Assembly (NCBI GenBank): GCA_946479475.1
Contig: CAMLGG010000088.1
Span: 1-18,710 of the forward strand
DNA: 18,710 nt
Source: an uncultured Ideonella sp.
GTDB lineage: Bacteria; Pseudomonadota; Gammaproteobacteria; Burkholderiales; Burkholderiaceae
Direction of reading: 5' to 3'
This document shows positions 1 to 7,217 of the stretch, in pieces. The translations under genes and the position numbers were made by a program. Below the pieces are notes generated by a model that searched no databases, was not told where the DNA came from, and was given only the letters and a program-made list of their open reading frames with translations. Every line of letters begins with the position of its first letter. Within the stretch, counting starts at the first letter, position 1.

Positions 1-696
1 GGCCTGATCCTGCTGGCCGCGGCGCCCTGCACCGCGATGGTCTTCGTCTGGAGCCGCCTGACCAACGGGCATCCGCTGTTCACGCTGAGCCAGGTCGCGC
101 TGAACGACACCATCATGGTCTTCGCCTTCGCGCCCATCGTGGCGCTGCTGCTGGGCCTGTCTTCCATCACCGTGCCCTGGGCCACGCTGCTGACCTCGGT
201 GCTGCTCTACATCGTGGTCCCGGTGCTGATCGCTCAGGCCTGGCGCAAGGCCCTGCTGGCCCGAGGCCAGGCGGCCTTCGACGCGGCGCTGGCGAAGATC
301 GGCCCCTGGTCGATCACCGCGCTGCTGGCCACGCTGGTGCTGCTGTTCGCCTTCCAGGGCGAGGCGATCCTGAAGCAGCCGCTGGTGATCGCGATGCTCG
401 CCGTGCCCATCCTGATCCAGGTCTTCTTCAACTCGGCCCTCGCCTACTGGCTCAACCGCCAGCTCGGCGAGTCGCACGGCGTGGCCTGCCCCTCCGCGCT
501 CATCGGCGCGAGCAACTTCTTCGAGCTGGCGGTGGCGGCCGCGATCAGTCTCTTCGGCTTCGAGTCCGGCGCCGCGTTGGCGACCGTGGTCGGCGTGCTG
601 ATCGAGGTGCCGGTGATGCTGCTGGTGGTGCGGGTCGTCAACCGCAGCAAGGGGTGGTACGAGGCCGGTCCGAGGGGCCGCGATCCTGGGGATTGA
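1..696 (+). CDS. ACR3-type arsenite efflux permease, 3' part
   Basis: This is the C-terminal 231 residues of a polytopic membrane protein; the frame is open from the first base, so the 5' end lies outside the window. The segment APCTAMVFVWS near the start is the conserved cysteine-containing motif of the ACR3 arsenite/H+ antiporter family. At least five hydrophobic segments follow, with the family-typical stretch SALIGASNFFELAVAAAISLFG near the end. ACR3 proteins expel arsenite across the inner membrane using the proton gradient. Other ars genes (arsR, arsC) would be expected upstream, outside the window. The last residues (EAGPRGRDPGD) are a hydrophilic tail. The family call is firm; the symbol is left empty because ACR3 and ArsB naming is inconsistent. 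Confidence 0.9.
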   Translation, partial: GLILLAAAPCTAMVFVWSRLTNGHPLFTLSQVALNDTIMVFAFAPIVALLLGLSSITVPWATLLTSVLLYIVVPVLIAQAWRKALLARGQAAFDAALAKIGPWSITALLATLVLLFAFQGEAILKQPLVIAMLAVPILIQVFFNSALAYWLNRQLGESHGVACPSALIGASNFFELAVAAAISLFGFESGAALATVVGVLIEVPVMLLVVRVVNRSKGWYEAGPRGRDPGD

Positions 697-798
697 GGGG
701 ATCGGCCCCGGCCAGCAGCATTCGCGCGCCGCTGCGTGCACCGGCATCGCCGCGGCAGGTGCCATTCACTTCGATCCGATGCGTGGAGGTGAAGAGTC

Positions 799-2868
799 AT
801 GGATGAAGGGAGCGTTGTCGCGCGAGCGTTTGTCCACGTGATGACCGGCGCCTTTCGGTCGCTGGCCTTGATCGGCATGCTGCTGCTGTGCCTGCACGGG
901 GCACGGGCGGAGGGCGCGGATCCTGCCTATGAGGTGAACGACAGGGTCATGCTCAGGACGCGGGACGGCGCCACCGTGTCCGGCATCCTGGTGCGCAGGA
1001 GGGATGCCGCCGGGCGGCTGCCGACCGTGCTGCAGTTCACCATCTACGTCCGGCCCGGGCAGGACCTGGCGGGCCTGAAGGAGATCGCCGATCGCGGCTA
1101 TGCGGCCATGATCGCCTACAGCCGCGGCAAGTACCTGAGCCCGGATGCGATCGCTCCCTACGAGCATGACGGCAACGATGCCTACGACGTCATCGACTGG
1201 ATCAGCCGCCAGCCGTGGAGCAACGGCGCGGTCGGCATGTTCGGCGGCAGCTACAACGGCTTCACCCAATGGGCAGCCGCCAAGAAGCTGCATCCGGCCC
1301 TCAAGACCATCGTGCCGTACGTCGCGAACCGGCCCGGCATGGGCCTGCCGATGGAGAACAACATCTTCATCAATCCGAACTACCAGTGGGCGTTCTACGT
1401 CGGCAACAACAAGACCCTCGACGACGCCGTCAACGAGGACCGCGACCGCTTCAGGAAGATGCAGTTCGCCTGGTGGAACAGCGGCGTGGCCTATCGGACG
1501 ATCGACAAGGTCGACGGCACGCCGAACCCCTTTCTGCAGCGCTGGCTGCAGCACCCGGCGTACGACGCCTACTGGCAGGCGATGGCGCCATGGCAGCAGG
1601 ACTTCGCGCAGATCAGGATACCGGTGCTGTCGGTGGACGGCTACTACAACGACTCGCAGGCGTCGGGCGTCAACTACCTGCGCGAGCACATGCGCCATCT
1701 GCCCGCCGCCGAGCACTACCTGATCATCGGGCCCTGGGGCCACTTCGGCGCGCAGCGGGGCGGCGAGAAGGAGCTCAACGGCATGCCGGTTCCCGCCGCC
1801 GCCCTGATCGACACGAAGGCCATCACCTACGAATGGCTGGACCACGTCCTCAAGGGTGCGCCCAAGCCGGCCATCCTGAAGGACAGGATCAACTACCAGG
1901 TGATGGGGACCGACCAGTGGCGCAGCGCCCCCTCGCTGGAGGCGATGAGCAACCAGACGCTCGAGCTCTACCTCGACGCCTCGGCGTCATCGGCCGGGCC
2001 CAGGGGTGCGCACTCCCTCAGTGCCGTCGCACCCGCGAACGAAGCCTTCCTCCACCAGGAGGTCGACTTCAAGGACCGCGAGCGATTCGACAACGACTAC
2101 TACCCGGGCTCGATCATCACCAAGGAGATCGACACCAGCAGCGGCTACATCTTCGTCAGCGCGCCTTTCGAGGAAGAAGTGCTCTTCAACGGCGCCTTCG
2201 GCGGCGAGATCCTCGCGCGCATCAACAAGCGCGACTTCGACGTTGGCGTCACCCTGTACGAGCTGATGCCGGACGGCAGGTACTTTCACCTTTCCTACGT
2301 CATCAACCGGGCGAGCTTCGCCAAGGACCCCACCCGGCGCGTTCTGCTCGAGCCCGGCAAGGTGCAAAGCATCCCCCTGGGCACCACCAAGATGGTCAGC
2401 AAGCGCCTGAGCAGGGGAAGCCGGCTGGTGGTCTACCTCAACGTCAACAAGAACCCGTTCTCGCAGCTGAACTACGGGACCGGCAAGGACGTGAGCGACG
2501 AGACCATCGCCGACGCGACGCAGAAGCTGGAAGTGGAGTGGTCGAATCGCAGCCACGTCAGCGTGCCGATCCTGCGAGGCGTTTCCGTCACTGGGGTTTT
2601 CGATGACGCACGGCATGGAATAAAGGGGCGCGGCCGGGCCTCTATGACTGCACAGTCCGCCACAAGCTCATGTTCGGATCGCGCGAGCGCCTCTACAACA
2701 CCTGGGTCCGTGACCACTACCGCTTCCTCTTCAGGAGCGCGTGGGCGCTCACGGGCAATCGCGCCGTGGCCGAGGAGGTGGTGCAGGACTGCTTCGAGCT
2801 CGCCTGGCGCCACATGGACCAGCTGCGCGACCGCTCGCTCGCCCGGCCCTGGCTGTTCCGCATCCTGA
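799..2868 (+). CDS. CocE/NonD-family exported serine hydrolase with an over-extended 3' end
   Basis: The protein has an N-terminal hydrophobic signal segment (about residues 20-37, ending near ARAEG), then an alpha/beta-hydrolase core of the X-Pro dipeptidyl-peptidase S15/CocE type. The nucleophile is Ser151 in GGSYNG, the acid is probably Asp285 (VDGYYND), and the base is His315 in GPWGHFG. A C-terminal jelly-roll region follows. The family hydrolyses acyl bonds of esters or amides; the substrate here is unknown. The start is supported by a purine-rich ribosome site (GGAGG at 786-790). Family-like sequence stops near residue 600 (HVSVPILRG). The last 85 or so residues are low-complexity Ser/Ala/Arg sequence, and about 66 of them lie over the sigma-factor gene in another frame. 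A one-base indel near the GGGGTTTT run at 2593-2600 would give a stop at 2604 or 2621. The true 3' end is therefore probably about 2605-2625. Confidence 0.8.
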   Translation: MDEGSVVARAFVHVMTGAFRSLALIGMLLLCLHGARAEGADPAYEVNDRVMLRTRDGATVSGILVRRRDAAGRLPTVLQFTIYVRPGQDLAGLKEIADRGYAAMIAYSRGKYLSPDAIAPYEHDGNDAYDVIDWISRQPWSNGAVGMFGGSYNGFTQWAAAKKLHPALKTIVPYVANRPGMGLPMENNIFINPNYQWAFYVGNNKTLDDAVNEDRDRFRKMQFAWWNSGVAYRTIDKVDGTPNPFLQRWLQHPAYDAYWQAMAPWQQDFAQIRIPVLSVDGYYNDSQASGVNYLREHMRHLPAAEHYLIIGPWGHFGAQRGGEKELNGMPVPAAALIDTKAITYEWLDHVLKGAPKPAILKDRINYQVMGTDQWRSAPSLEAMSNQTLELYLDASASSAGPRGAHSLSAVAPANEAFLHQEVDFKDRERFDNDYYPGSIITKEIDTSSGYIFVSAPFEEEVLFNGAFGGEILARINKRDFDVGVTLYELMPDGRYFHLSYVINRASFAKDPTRRVLLEPGKVQSIPLGTTKMVSKRLSRGSRLVVYLNVNKNPFSQLNYGTGKDVSDETIADATQKLEVEWSNRSHVSVPILRGVSVTGVFDDARHGIKGRGRASMTAQSATSSCSDRASASTTPGSVTTTASSSGARGRSRAIAPWPRRWCRTASSSPGATWTSCATARSPGPGCSAS

Positions 2869-3260
2869 GGCGCGAGGCGCTGCGCAACCTGCCTCCGGCC
2901 GGGGCACCGGTGCTGGACACCGGCGACGAGGCGCTCGACCAGTGCGCCGGCCCCGACGAGCTGGGCCCGGCCGAGCAGCGGGCCGACATCCTCGCCGCCA
3001 TGCAGGCGCTGCCGGCCATCCACCGCGAGGCGCTGACGCTGTTCTATTTCGAGGACATGGCGGTGGCCCAGATGGCCCTCGCGCTCGACGTGGCCCCCGG
3101 CACCGTGCTGTCGCGGCTCAATCGGGCGCGCGAAGCCCTGCGCCAGCGCATGCACGCACCCACCCGCGCGCCGGCACCCACGGCGGCTGCGCCCGCCGAG
3201 GCGTCGGCCACGGTGCTGGAGTTCCCTGCCGTGGCCGGCCACGGCAGGCGCGACGAATGA
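2670..3260 (+). CDS. ECF-family RNA polymerase sigma factor
   Basis: A 196-aa sigma-70 family protein of the extracytoplasmic-function type, with only regions 2 and 4. Region 2 covers about residues 5-70 (YRFLFRSAWALTGNRAVAEE, then PWLFRILRREALRN). Region 4 covers about 105-160 with its helix-turn-helix (MALALDVAPGTVLSRLNRAR). A Pro/Ala-rich tail follows from about residue 163. The ATG at 2670 is the only standard start before the in-frame stop at 2604; no good ribosome site precedes it, and the hydrolase frame runs across the first 199 bases. The next gene starts just after this stop and encodes a one-span membrane protein, the usual partner arrangement. Sulfite dehydrogenase genes follow, which suggests a regulon. 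The family is certain; the regulon is inferred. Confidence 0.9.
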   Translation: MFGSRERLYNTWVRDHYRFLFRSAWALTGNRAVAEEVVQDCFELAWRHMDQLRDRSLARPWLFRILRREALRNLPPAGAPVLDTGDEALDQCAGPDELGPAEQRADILAAMQALPAIHREALTLFYFEDMAVAQMALALDVAPGTVLSRLNRAREALRQRMHAPTRAPAPTAAAPAEASATVLEFPAVAGHGRRDE

Positions 3261-3261
3261 C

Positions 3262-3879
3262 GTGCCGCTCCCTGACGACATGAACACTCCCGACCCTCGC
3301 CCGCCCGCATCCCCCGCCGCACGGTGGAAGGAGGACGACTTCGCCTTCGCCGCCGCCCTGAGGGAAGCCACCGAGGTGCCCGAAGCACCGGCCAGCCTGT
3401 ATCGCCGCTGGTCCTGGGGCCGCCAGGCCGGGGCCGCGGGCGGCGCGGCCGTCGCACTCGCCCTCGCGGCCTGGGGCTTCCTGGGCTTCGTCTACCCACC
3501 GCCGCTGGTGCGCGAGGCGCTGGTGCACGAAGAGCGCGAGGCCACGCTGCGCGGCGACTTCCAGCCCGACAAGGCGGCTCTGCGGCAGGCGCTCGGCCTG
3601 CCGGCCGGCGCCTCCGTGCCAGGACTGCTGCAGCTGCAGCGCCCCTGCGAGATCGAGGGCCGCCGCGCCTACCACGTGACCACCTTCCTCGAGAAGGGAG
3701 GCGGCATCGTCACCATCCTGGCCTTCGACCAGGCGCTGCCCGAGGCGCCCTCCGGCCAGGGGCGATGGCTGGGGCGCTACTGGCGCTTCGCGCAGGTCGG
3801 CCCCGGCCGCACCGTGCTGCTGCTGGCCGACAACGCCCCCGTGCTGGCCGAGACCGAGCGCCTGCTGCGCAGCGGTTGA
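3262..3879 (+). CDS. Putative membrane-anchored anti-sigma factor
   Basis: A 205-aa protein beginning with GTG one base after the sigma-factor stop codon; an alternative ATG at 3280 would give 199 aa. The N-terminal 50 or so residues are hydrophilic (RWKEDDFAFAAALREATEVP) and would be cytoplasmic. One hydrophobic span lies at about residues 57-78 (GGAAVALALAAWGFLGFVY), and the remaining 125 residues would be periplasmic. This layout and the tight coupling to an ECF sigma gene are the evidence for an anti-sigma role. I see no zinc-binding HxxxCxxC motif, so it would not be a ZAS-type anti-sigma factor. The C-terminal half contains one cysteine (LQRPCEIEG), which might serve as a sensor residue. 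No enzyme motif was recognised. Confidence 0.65.
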   Translation: MPLPDDMNTPDPRPPASPAARWKEDDFAFAAALREATEVPEAPASLYRRWSWGRQAGAAGGAAVALALAAWGFLGFVYPPPLVREALVHEEREATLRGDFQPDKAALRQALGLPAGASVPGLLQLQRPCEIEGRRAYHVTTFLEKGGGIVTILAFDQALPEAPSGQGRWLGRYWRFAQVGPGRTVLLLADNAPVLAETERLLRSG

Positions 3880-3937
3880 GCCCTGCTTCGCCTGCCGTTC
3901 CCGCCCCCAAACCACCACCGCACGAGAGGAGACGACG

Positions 3938-5161
3938 ATGCGTTCATCCACCGATGCCCTGAGGCGGCGATTGCTGGCGGGAGGCGCCGGCGCCCTCGCC
4001 AGCGGCCTGGGCCTGATGCGGCCGGGCCTCGCGCGCGCGGCCACGGTCGAGCTGCCGATGGTCAACGGCCACCGCAACCTGGCCGCCTACCCCGAGAAGC
4101 GCCCGCTGATCGTGCTGACCTCGCGACCACCGCAGCTCGAGACGCCGTTCGAGGTCTTCAACGAAGGGCTCATCACGCCCAACGACGCCTTCTTCGTGCG
4201 CTACCACAATGCCGCCATCCCGACCTCCGTCGATGGCGACAAGCACGTCATCAGGATAGGCGGCAACGCGGTGGGCAAGCCGTACGAGCTCACGGTGGCC
4301 GCGCTGCGCAGCCAGTTCACGCCGGTGGAGGTGATCGCGGTGAACCAGTGCTCGGGCAACAGCCGGGGGTTGTTCGAGCCGCGGGTCCAGGGCGGCCAGC
4401 TGGCCAACGGCGCCATGGGCAACGCCCGCTGGGTGGGCGTGCCGCTGAAGGACGTGCTGGCCCGCGCCGAGCCGAAGAACACCGCGCGCCAGGTGACCTT
4501 CGACGGCCTGGACAACGGCGTGATGGGCGGGGGCGACTTCGTCAAGTCGCTCGACGTGGGCCACGCGATGGACGGCGAGGTGATGATCGCCTGGCAGATG
4601 AACGGCGCCGACCTGCCCATGCTCAACGGCTACCCGGTGCGCCTCATCGTGCCCGGCTACTACGGCACCTACTGGGTCAAGCACCTGTCCGACATCCAGG
4701 TCATCGACAGCGTGTTCGAGGGCTTCTGGATGAAGCCGGCCTACCGCATCCCCGACAACGACTGCGCCTGCATCGAGCCGGGCACCTCGCCGGCGGCCAC
4801 GCGGCCCATCGGCCGCTTCACCGTGCGCTCGTTCATCACCTCGCTGCAGGACGGCGCGCGCCTGCAGGCCGGCCGGCCCGTCACGGTGCGCGGCATCGCC
4901 TTCGATGGCGGGCAGGGCATCCGCGAGGTGGCCTGGTCGGCCGACGGCGGGCAGAGCTGGCGCGAAGCCTCGCTGGGCCCGGAGCTGGGCCGCTACTCGT
5001 TCCGCGAGTTCACCTTCGGCTTCACGCCCGACAAGGGCCTGCACGACCTGCGGGTGCGCGCCTGGAACCGGTCCGGGCAGAGCCAGGCGATGCAGGCGCT
5101 GTGGAATCCTTCGGGCTACATGCGCAACGTCGTCGAGTCGGTCAAGGTCGTGGCCGCATGA
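3938..5161 (+). CDS. sorA: Periplasmic sulfite dehydrogenase, molybdenum subunit (SorA/sulfite oxidase family)
   Basis: A 407-aa protein of the sulfite oxidase family, which oxidises sulfite to sulfate at a molybdenum-pterin centre. A twin-arginine signal (LRRRLLAGGAGALASG) ends near residue 35, so the folded cofactor-loaded protein is exported. The molybdopterin domain contains the molybdenum-ligating cysteine Cys138 in NQCSGNSRG and the stretch GYYGTYWVKHLSDIQV. The C-terminal third (from about residue 290) is the family's immunoglobulin-like dimerisation domain (AWSADGGQSWREA). There is no heme-b5 domain; the electron acceptor is instead the cytochrome c encoded next, as in the SorAB enzyme of Starkeya. 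A GAGGAG ribosome site precedes the ATG. The sorA symbol is given by architecture and neighbour; a SoxC-like or other family member cannot be fully excluded. Confidence 0.85.
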   Translation: MRSSTDALRRRLLAGGAGALASGLGLMRPGLARAATVELPMVNGHRNLAAYPEKRPLIVLTSRPPQLETPFEVFNEGLITPNDAFFVRYHNAAIPTSVDGDKHVIRIGGNAVGKPYELTVAALRSQFTPVEVIAVNQCSGNSRGLFEPRVQGGQLANGAMGNARWVGVPLKDVLARAEPKNTARQVTFDGLDNGVMGGGDFVKSLDVGHAMDGEVMIAWQMNGADLPMLNGYPVRLIVPGYYGTYWVKHLSDIQVIDSVFEGFWMKPAYRIPDNDCACIEPGTSPAATRPIGRFTVRSFITSLQDGARLQAGRPVTVRGIAFDGGQGIREVAWSADGGQSWREASLGPELGRYSFREFTFGFTPDKGLHDLRVRAWNRSGQSQAMQALWNPSGYMRNVVESVKVVAA

Positions 5162-5166
5162 GGAGG
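5161..5166 (+). promoter_or_regulatory. Ribosome binding site of the sorB-like gene
   Basis: A perfect AGGAGG lies six bases before the ATG at 5173 and starts on the last base of the sorA-like stop codon. An in-frame ATG at 5158 overlaps that stop and would add five residues (MRRTI) to the signal peptide. The position of this site favours 5173 as the start. Confidence 0.75.
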
Positions 5167-5172
5167 ACCATC

Positions 5173-5511
5173 ATGAACAGCAAGAGCCTCTTCGCGCACG
5201 GGCTGGCAGCCGCCGTCGCGCTTTCGCTCGGCCTGCCCGGCCCGGCGGGGGCGAAGTCCATCGAGCTGCCACCCGACGGCACTCAGCTCAAGGCGAGCGC
5301 GCTGCCCGGCTACGCCAAGGCGCGCGCCCACTGCGTCGCCTGCCATTCGGCCGAGTACATGCTCTACCAGCCGCCCACCGCGCCGCGCGCCTACTGGGAC
5401 GCGATGGTCAAGCGCATGAAAGGCGTCTTCAAGGCGCCCATCGACGATGCCGACATGCCCGAGATCGTCGACTATCTCGCCAAGACCTACGGCAACGAGC
5501 AGCCGCATTGA
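5173..5511 (+). CDS. sorB: Sulfite dehydrogenase cytochrome c subunit (SorB-like)
   Basis: A 112-aa periplasmic monoheme cytochrome c. A Sec signal peptide (hydrophobic core about residues 10-25, ending near GPAGA) is followed by one heme-attachment motif, Cys54-Val-Ala-Cys57-His58. Methionines that could supply the sixth heme ligand occur downstream (VKRMKG, DADMPE). The protein ends with the typical cytochrome c C-terminal helix (EIVDYLAKTYGNEQPH). It lies 11 bases after the molybdenum-subunit gene, which implies co-transcription, and it would take electrons from that subunit towards the respiratory chain. Start choice rests on the AGGAGG described separately. Confidence 0.85.
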   Translation: MNSKSLFAHGLAAAVALSLGLPGPAGAKSIELPPDGTQLKASALPGYAKARAHCVACHSAEYMLYQPPTAPRAYWDAMVKRMKGVFKAPIDDADMPEIVDYLAKTYGNEQPH

Positions 5512-5565
5512 CGCGCGCGCCCCGCAGCCCGAACGTTCGACTTCAACCCCCTCCCGGAGGAGACC

Positions 5566-6012
5566 ATGCAGACCATCGACCGCCGGCACTTCGCCGCAAT
5601 CGCTCTGGCCTTCGGCCTGGCCGTCGCCTGCCTGCCCCACGCTGCGCAGGCCGAAGGCGGGCCCCCGAAGGCCAAGGCCGTGTTCCAGGTCAGCGACAAC
5701 GACCCGCAGAAATGGAACCTGGCGCTCAACAACGCGCGCAATGTGCAGGACGACTACGGCGGCCCCGAGGCGGTGGACCTCGAGATCGTGGTCTACGGCC
5801 CCGGCATCGGCATGCTCAAGGCCGGCTCGCCGGTGGCCGAGCGCGTGGCCGACGCGGTCAAGAGCGGCGTGAAGGTCGTGGCCTGCGAGAACACGATGAA
5901 GGCACAGAAGCTGGTCTATGCCGACATGCTGCCCACCGTCGGCTTCGTGCCCGCGGGCGTGGTGGAGTTGATGAAGAAGCAGCAGCAGGGCTACGCGTAC
6001 ATCCGGCCGTGA
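5566..6012 (+). CDS. Exported DsrE-family protein
   Basis: A 148-aa protein with an N-terminal export signal (DRRHFAAIALAFGLAVACLPHAAQA, twin arginines at the front), then a DsrE/DsrF-like fold. Visible family features are KAVFQVSDNDPQKWNLALNN, the strand DLEIVVYGPGI and the ending GVVELMKKQQQGYAYIRP. The single mature-region cysteine is Cys107 (VACENTMKAQ), where many relatives also carry a cysteine. DsrE-like proteins bind or carry sulfur, but the periplasmic branch lacks a settled function. A GGAGGAG ribosome site precedes the ATG, and the gene lies 54 bases after the cytochrome gene, so it probably belongs to the sulfite operon. A role in handling sulfur intermediates is inference from the neighbours. 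Confidence 0.8.
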   Translation: MQTIDRRHFAAIALAFGLAVACLPHAAQAEGGPPKAKAVFQVSDNDPQKWNLALNNARNVQDDYGGPEAVDLEIVVYGPGIGMLKAGSPVAERVADAVKSGVKVVACENTMKAQKLVYADMLPTVGFVPAGVVELMKKQQQGYAYIRP

Positions 6013-6052
6013 TGGCTGGGCCTGCTTCGCATCGCTGACCTCCGCCCTGAGC

Positions 6053-6799
6053 TCAGGAGGCCCCTGCCGCCGGAGGGGCCGGGTCGCCGCAGGCCGCCGC
6101 CAGCCGCTGCGGATCCACGATCTCGATGGCGCCATAGCTCAGGCGCACGGCCTCGCAGTCCTGGAGTTCCTGCAAGGCCTTGTTGATGCTCGACCGGCTG
6201 CTGCCGAGCATGCGTGCCAGCACGTCCTGCGACAGCACCAGGCGCGGCTGCGGGGTGGCGTCACGCCAGCCCCAACCCAGCGACAGCATGCGAAGACGCC
6301 TGGCCACGCGGGTGGTCATCGTGCCGCGGAGTTCGCCATCAAGAACCTCGAAGGCCACGCGCAGCTTGCCCGCCAGCAGCCGGGCCACGTCGCGCCAATG
6401 CCGGGGGTGGGCGTCCAGCCAGGCTTCGATCGCCGCCTGCTGCACCTGCCAGACCTGGCAGGCATCCATGGCCACCGCGTCGTGTGATCGCTCGTGATGG
6501 TCCAGCATGGCGAGCTCGCCGAACCAGTGGCCCGGGCCCAGCACGATCAGGACGGGCGCGGCCCCTTCGCGATCGCAGGATTGAACGCTGATGAAGCCGC
6601 TCAGCACGCAGTACAACGCCGAGCCCGGCGACTCCGCCATGAACAGCTGCTCTCCGGGACTCAGTTCGCGCAGCCGGCCGTGGGCCAGGAGCGCATCCTG
6701 GAAGGGCTCGGCGAGGGTGCGGAACCATTCGTGCCGTTGCATCAGGGTTCGCATGGCCGCAGGCTGCGGTTCGGACCCGGGCTTTGGGTTTGCGAGCAT
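6053..6799 (-). CDS. Crp/Fnr-family transcriptional regulator
   Basis: A 248-aa protein if started at the ATG at 6799. ATGs at 6754 and 6742 would give slightly shorter proteins, and none has a clear ribosome site. Residues about 25-145 form a cyclic-nucleotide-binding-type beta roll (RLRELSPGEQLFMAESPGSA, GHWFGELAML). Residues about 185-215 form the Crp-type winged helix-turn-helix (LSQDVLARMLGSSRSSINKALQEL). The Fnr four-cysteine cluster is absent, so it is not an oxygen-sensing Fnr. The gene is divergent from the five-gene operon that starts at 6903, and an inverted repeat lies between them, so local control of that operon is likely. The effector is unknown. Confidence 0.88.
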   Translation of the reverse strand: MLANPKPGSEPQPAAMRTLMQRHEWFRTLAEPFQDALLAHGRLRELSPGEQLFMAESPGSALYCVLSGFISVQSCDREGAAPVLIVLGPGHWFGELAMLDHHERSHDAVAMDACQVWQVQQAAIEAWLDAHPRHWRDVARLLAGKLRVAFEVLDGELRGTMTTRVARRLRMLSLGWGWRDATPQPRLVLSQDVLARMLGSSRSSINKALQELQDCEAVRLSYGAIEIVDPQRLAAACGDPAPPAAGAS

Positions 6800-6820
6800 G
6801 TCGACGGTGGCCAATCGTCC

Positions 6821-6843
6821 GATGCAGGACAGTCTGCTGCATC
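6821..6843. promoter_or_regulatory. Candidate operator between the regulator and the five-gene operon
   Basis: A perfect 7-bp inverted repeat, GATGCAG and CTGCATC, is separated by nine bases in the 103-base divergent intergenic region. Two-fold symmetry on this scale suits a dimeric Crp-type regulator, but the half-site is not the Crp TGTGA consensus. A TAGGAT hexamer at 6853-6858 could be the -10 element of the rightward operon. No convincing -35 is seen. Confidence 0.4.
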
Positions 6844-6902
6844 CGGTCTTCCTAGGATAGTCGCTGAGGCCGACCTGGCCTGGCGCCAAAGGGAGGCAGT
6901 GG

Positions 6903-7217
6903 ATGCTGATCGTTCTGGGCAGCGTGCTGGCACGCACCGACAGCGCAGAGGAGCTCCGAAGGATCGCGCAGGAGCATGTTGCGCGCTCGCGCCTCGAGCC
7001 AGGCTGCCTTGCGCACGCCGTCCATTCGGATCTCGACGAGCCGCTGCGCCTGGTCTTCATCGAACGCTGGGCCGACTGGGCTGCGCTGCGTGCCCACTTC
7101 CAGCTACCGGCTTGCGCGGCGTTCGTGCGCGACATCATCAGGCTGAGCGCCACGCTCCCGGAGATGACGATCCACGAGGCGAGCGCCAGCCAGATGCCGC
7201 TGGACGCGACGCGATGA
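6903..7217 (+). CDS. Antibiotic-biosynthesis-monooxygenase (ABM/YgiN-like) domain protein
   Basis: A 104-aa single-domain protein of the small ferredoxin-like ABM fold. The pattern fits YgiN-type quinol monooxygenases and related proteins: an opening strand (MLIVLGSVLARTDS), a helix (AEELRRIAQEHVARSRLEPGC), a strand pair (LRLVFIERWADWAALRAHF) and a final helix with a charged strand. Such proteins oxidise quinol-like substrates without metal or flavin, or act as small binding or regulatory proteins. A GGAGG at 6891-6895 supports the start. It is the first gene of the operon, and its stop overlaps the next start (ATGA). Confidence 0.75.
   Translation: MLIVLGSVLARTDSAEELRRIAQEHVARSRLEPGCLAHAVHSDLDEPLRLVFIERWADWAALRAHFQLPACAAFVRDIIRLSATLPEMTIHEASASQMPLDATR

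Noticed and set aside
766..1845. Long minus-strand frame opposite the hydrolase gene
   Set aside because: It is antisense to a well-supported enzyme with a catalytic triad and shows only valine/arginine/histidine-rich chance sequence.
6046..6080. Palindrome CCTGAGCTCAGG and the nearby GGCCCCT/AGGGGCC inverted repeat as a terminator after the DsrE-like gene
   Set aside because: No T-run follows on either strand, and the second repeat lies inside the coding region of the regulator. Such short GC repeats are common here.
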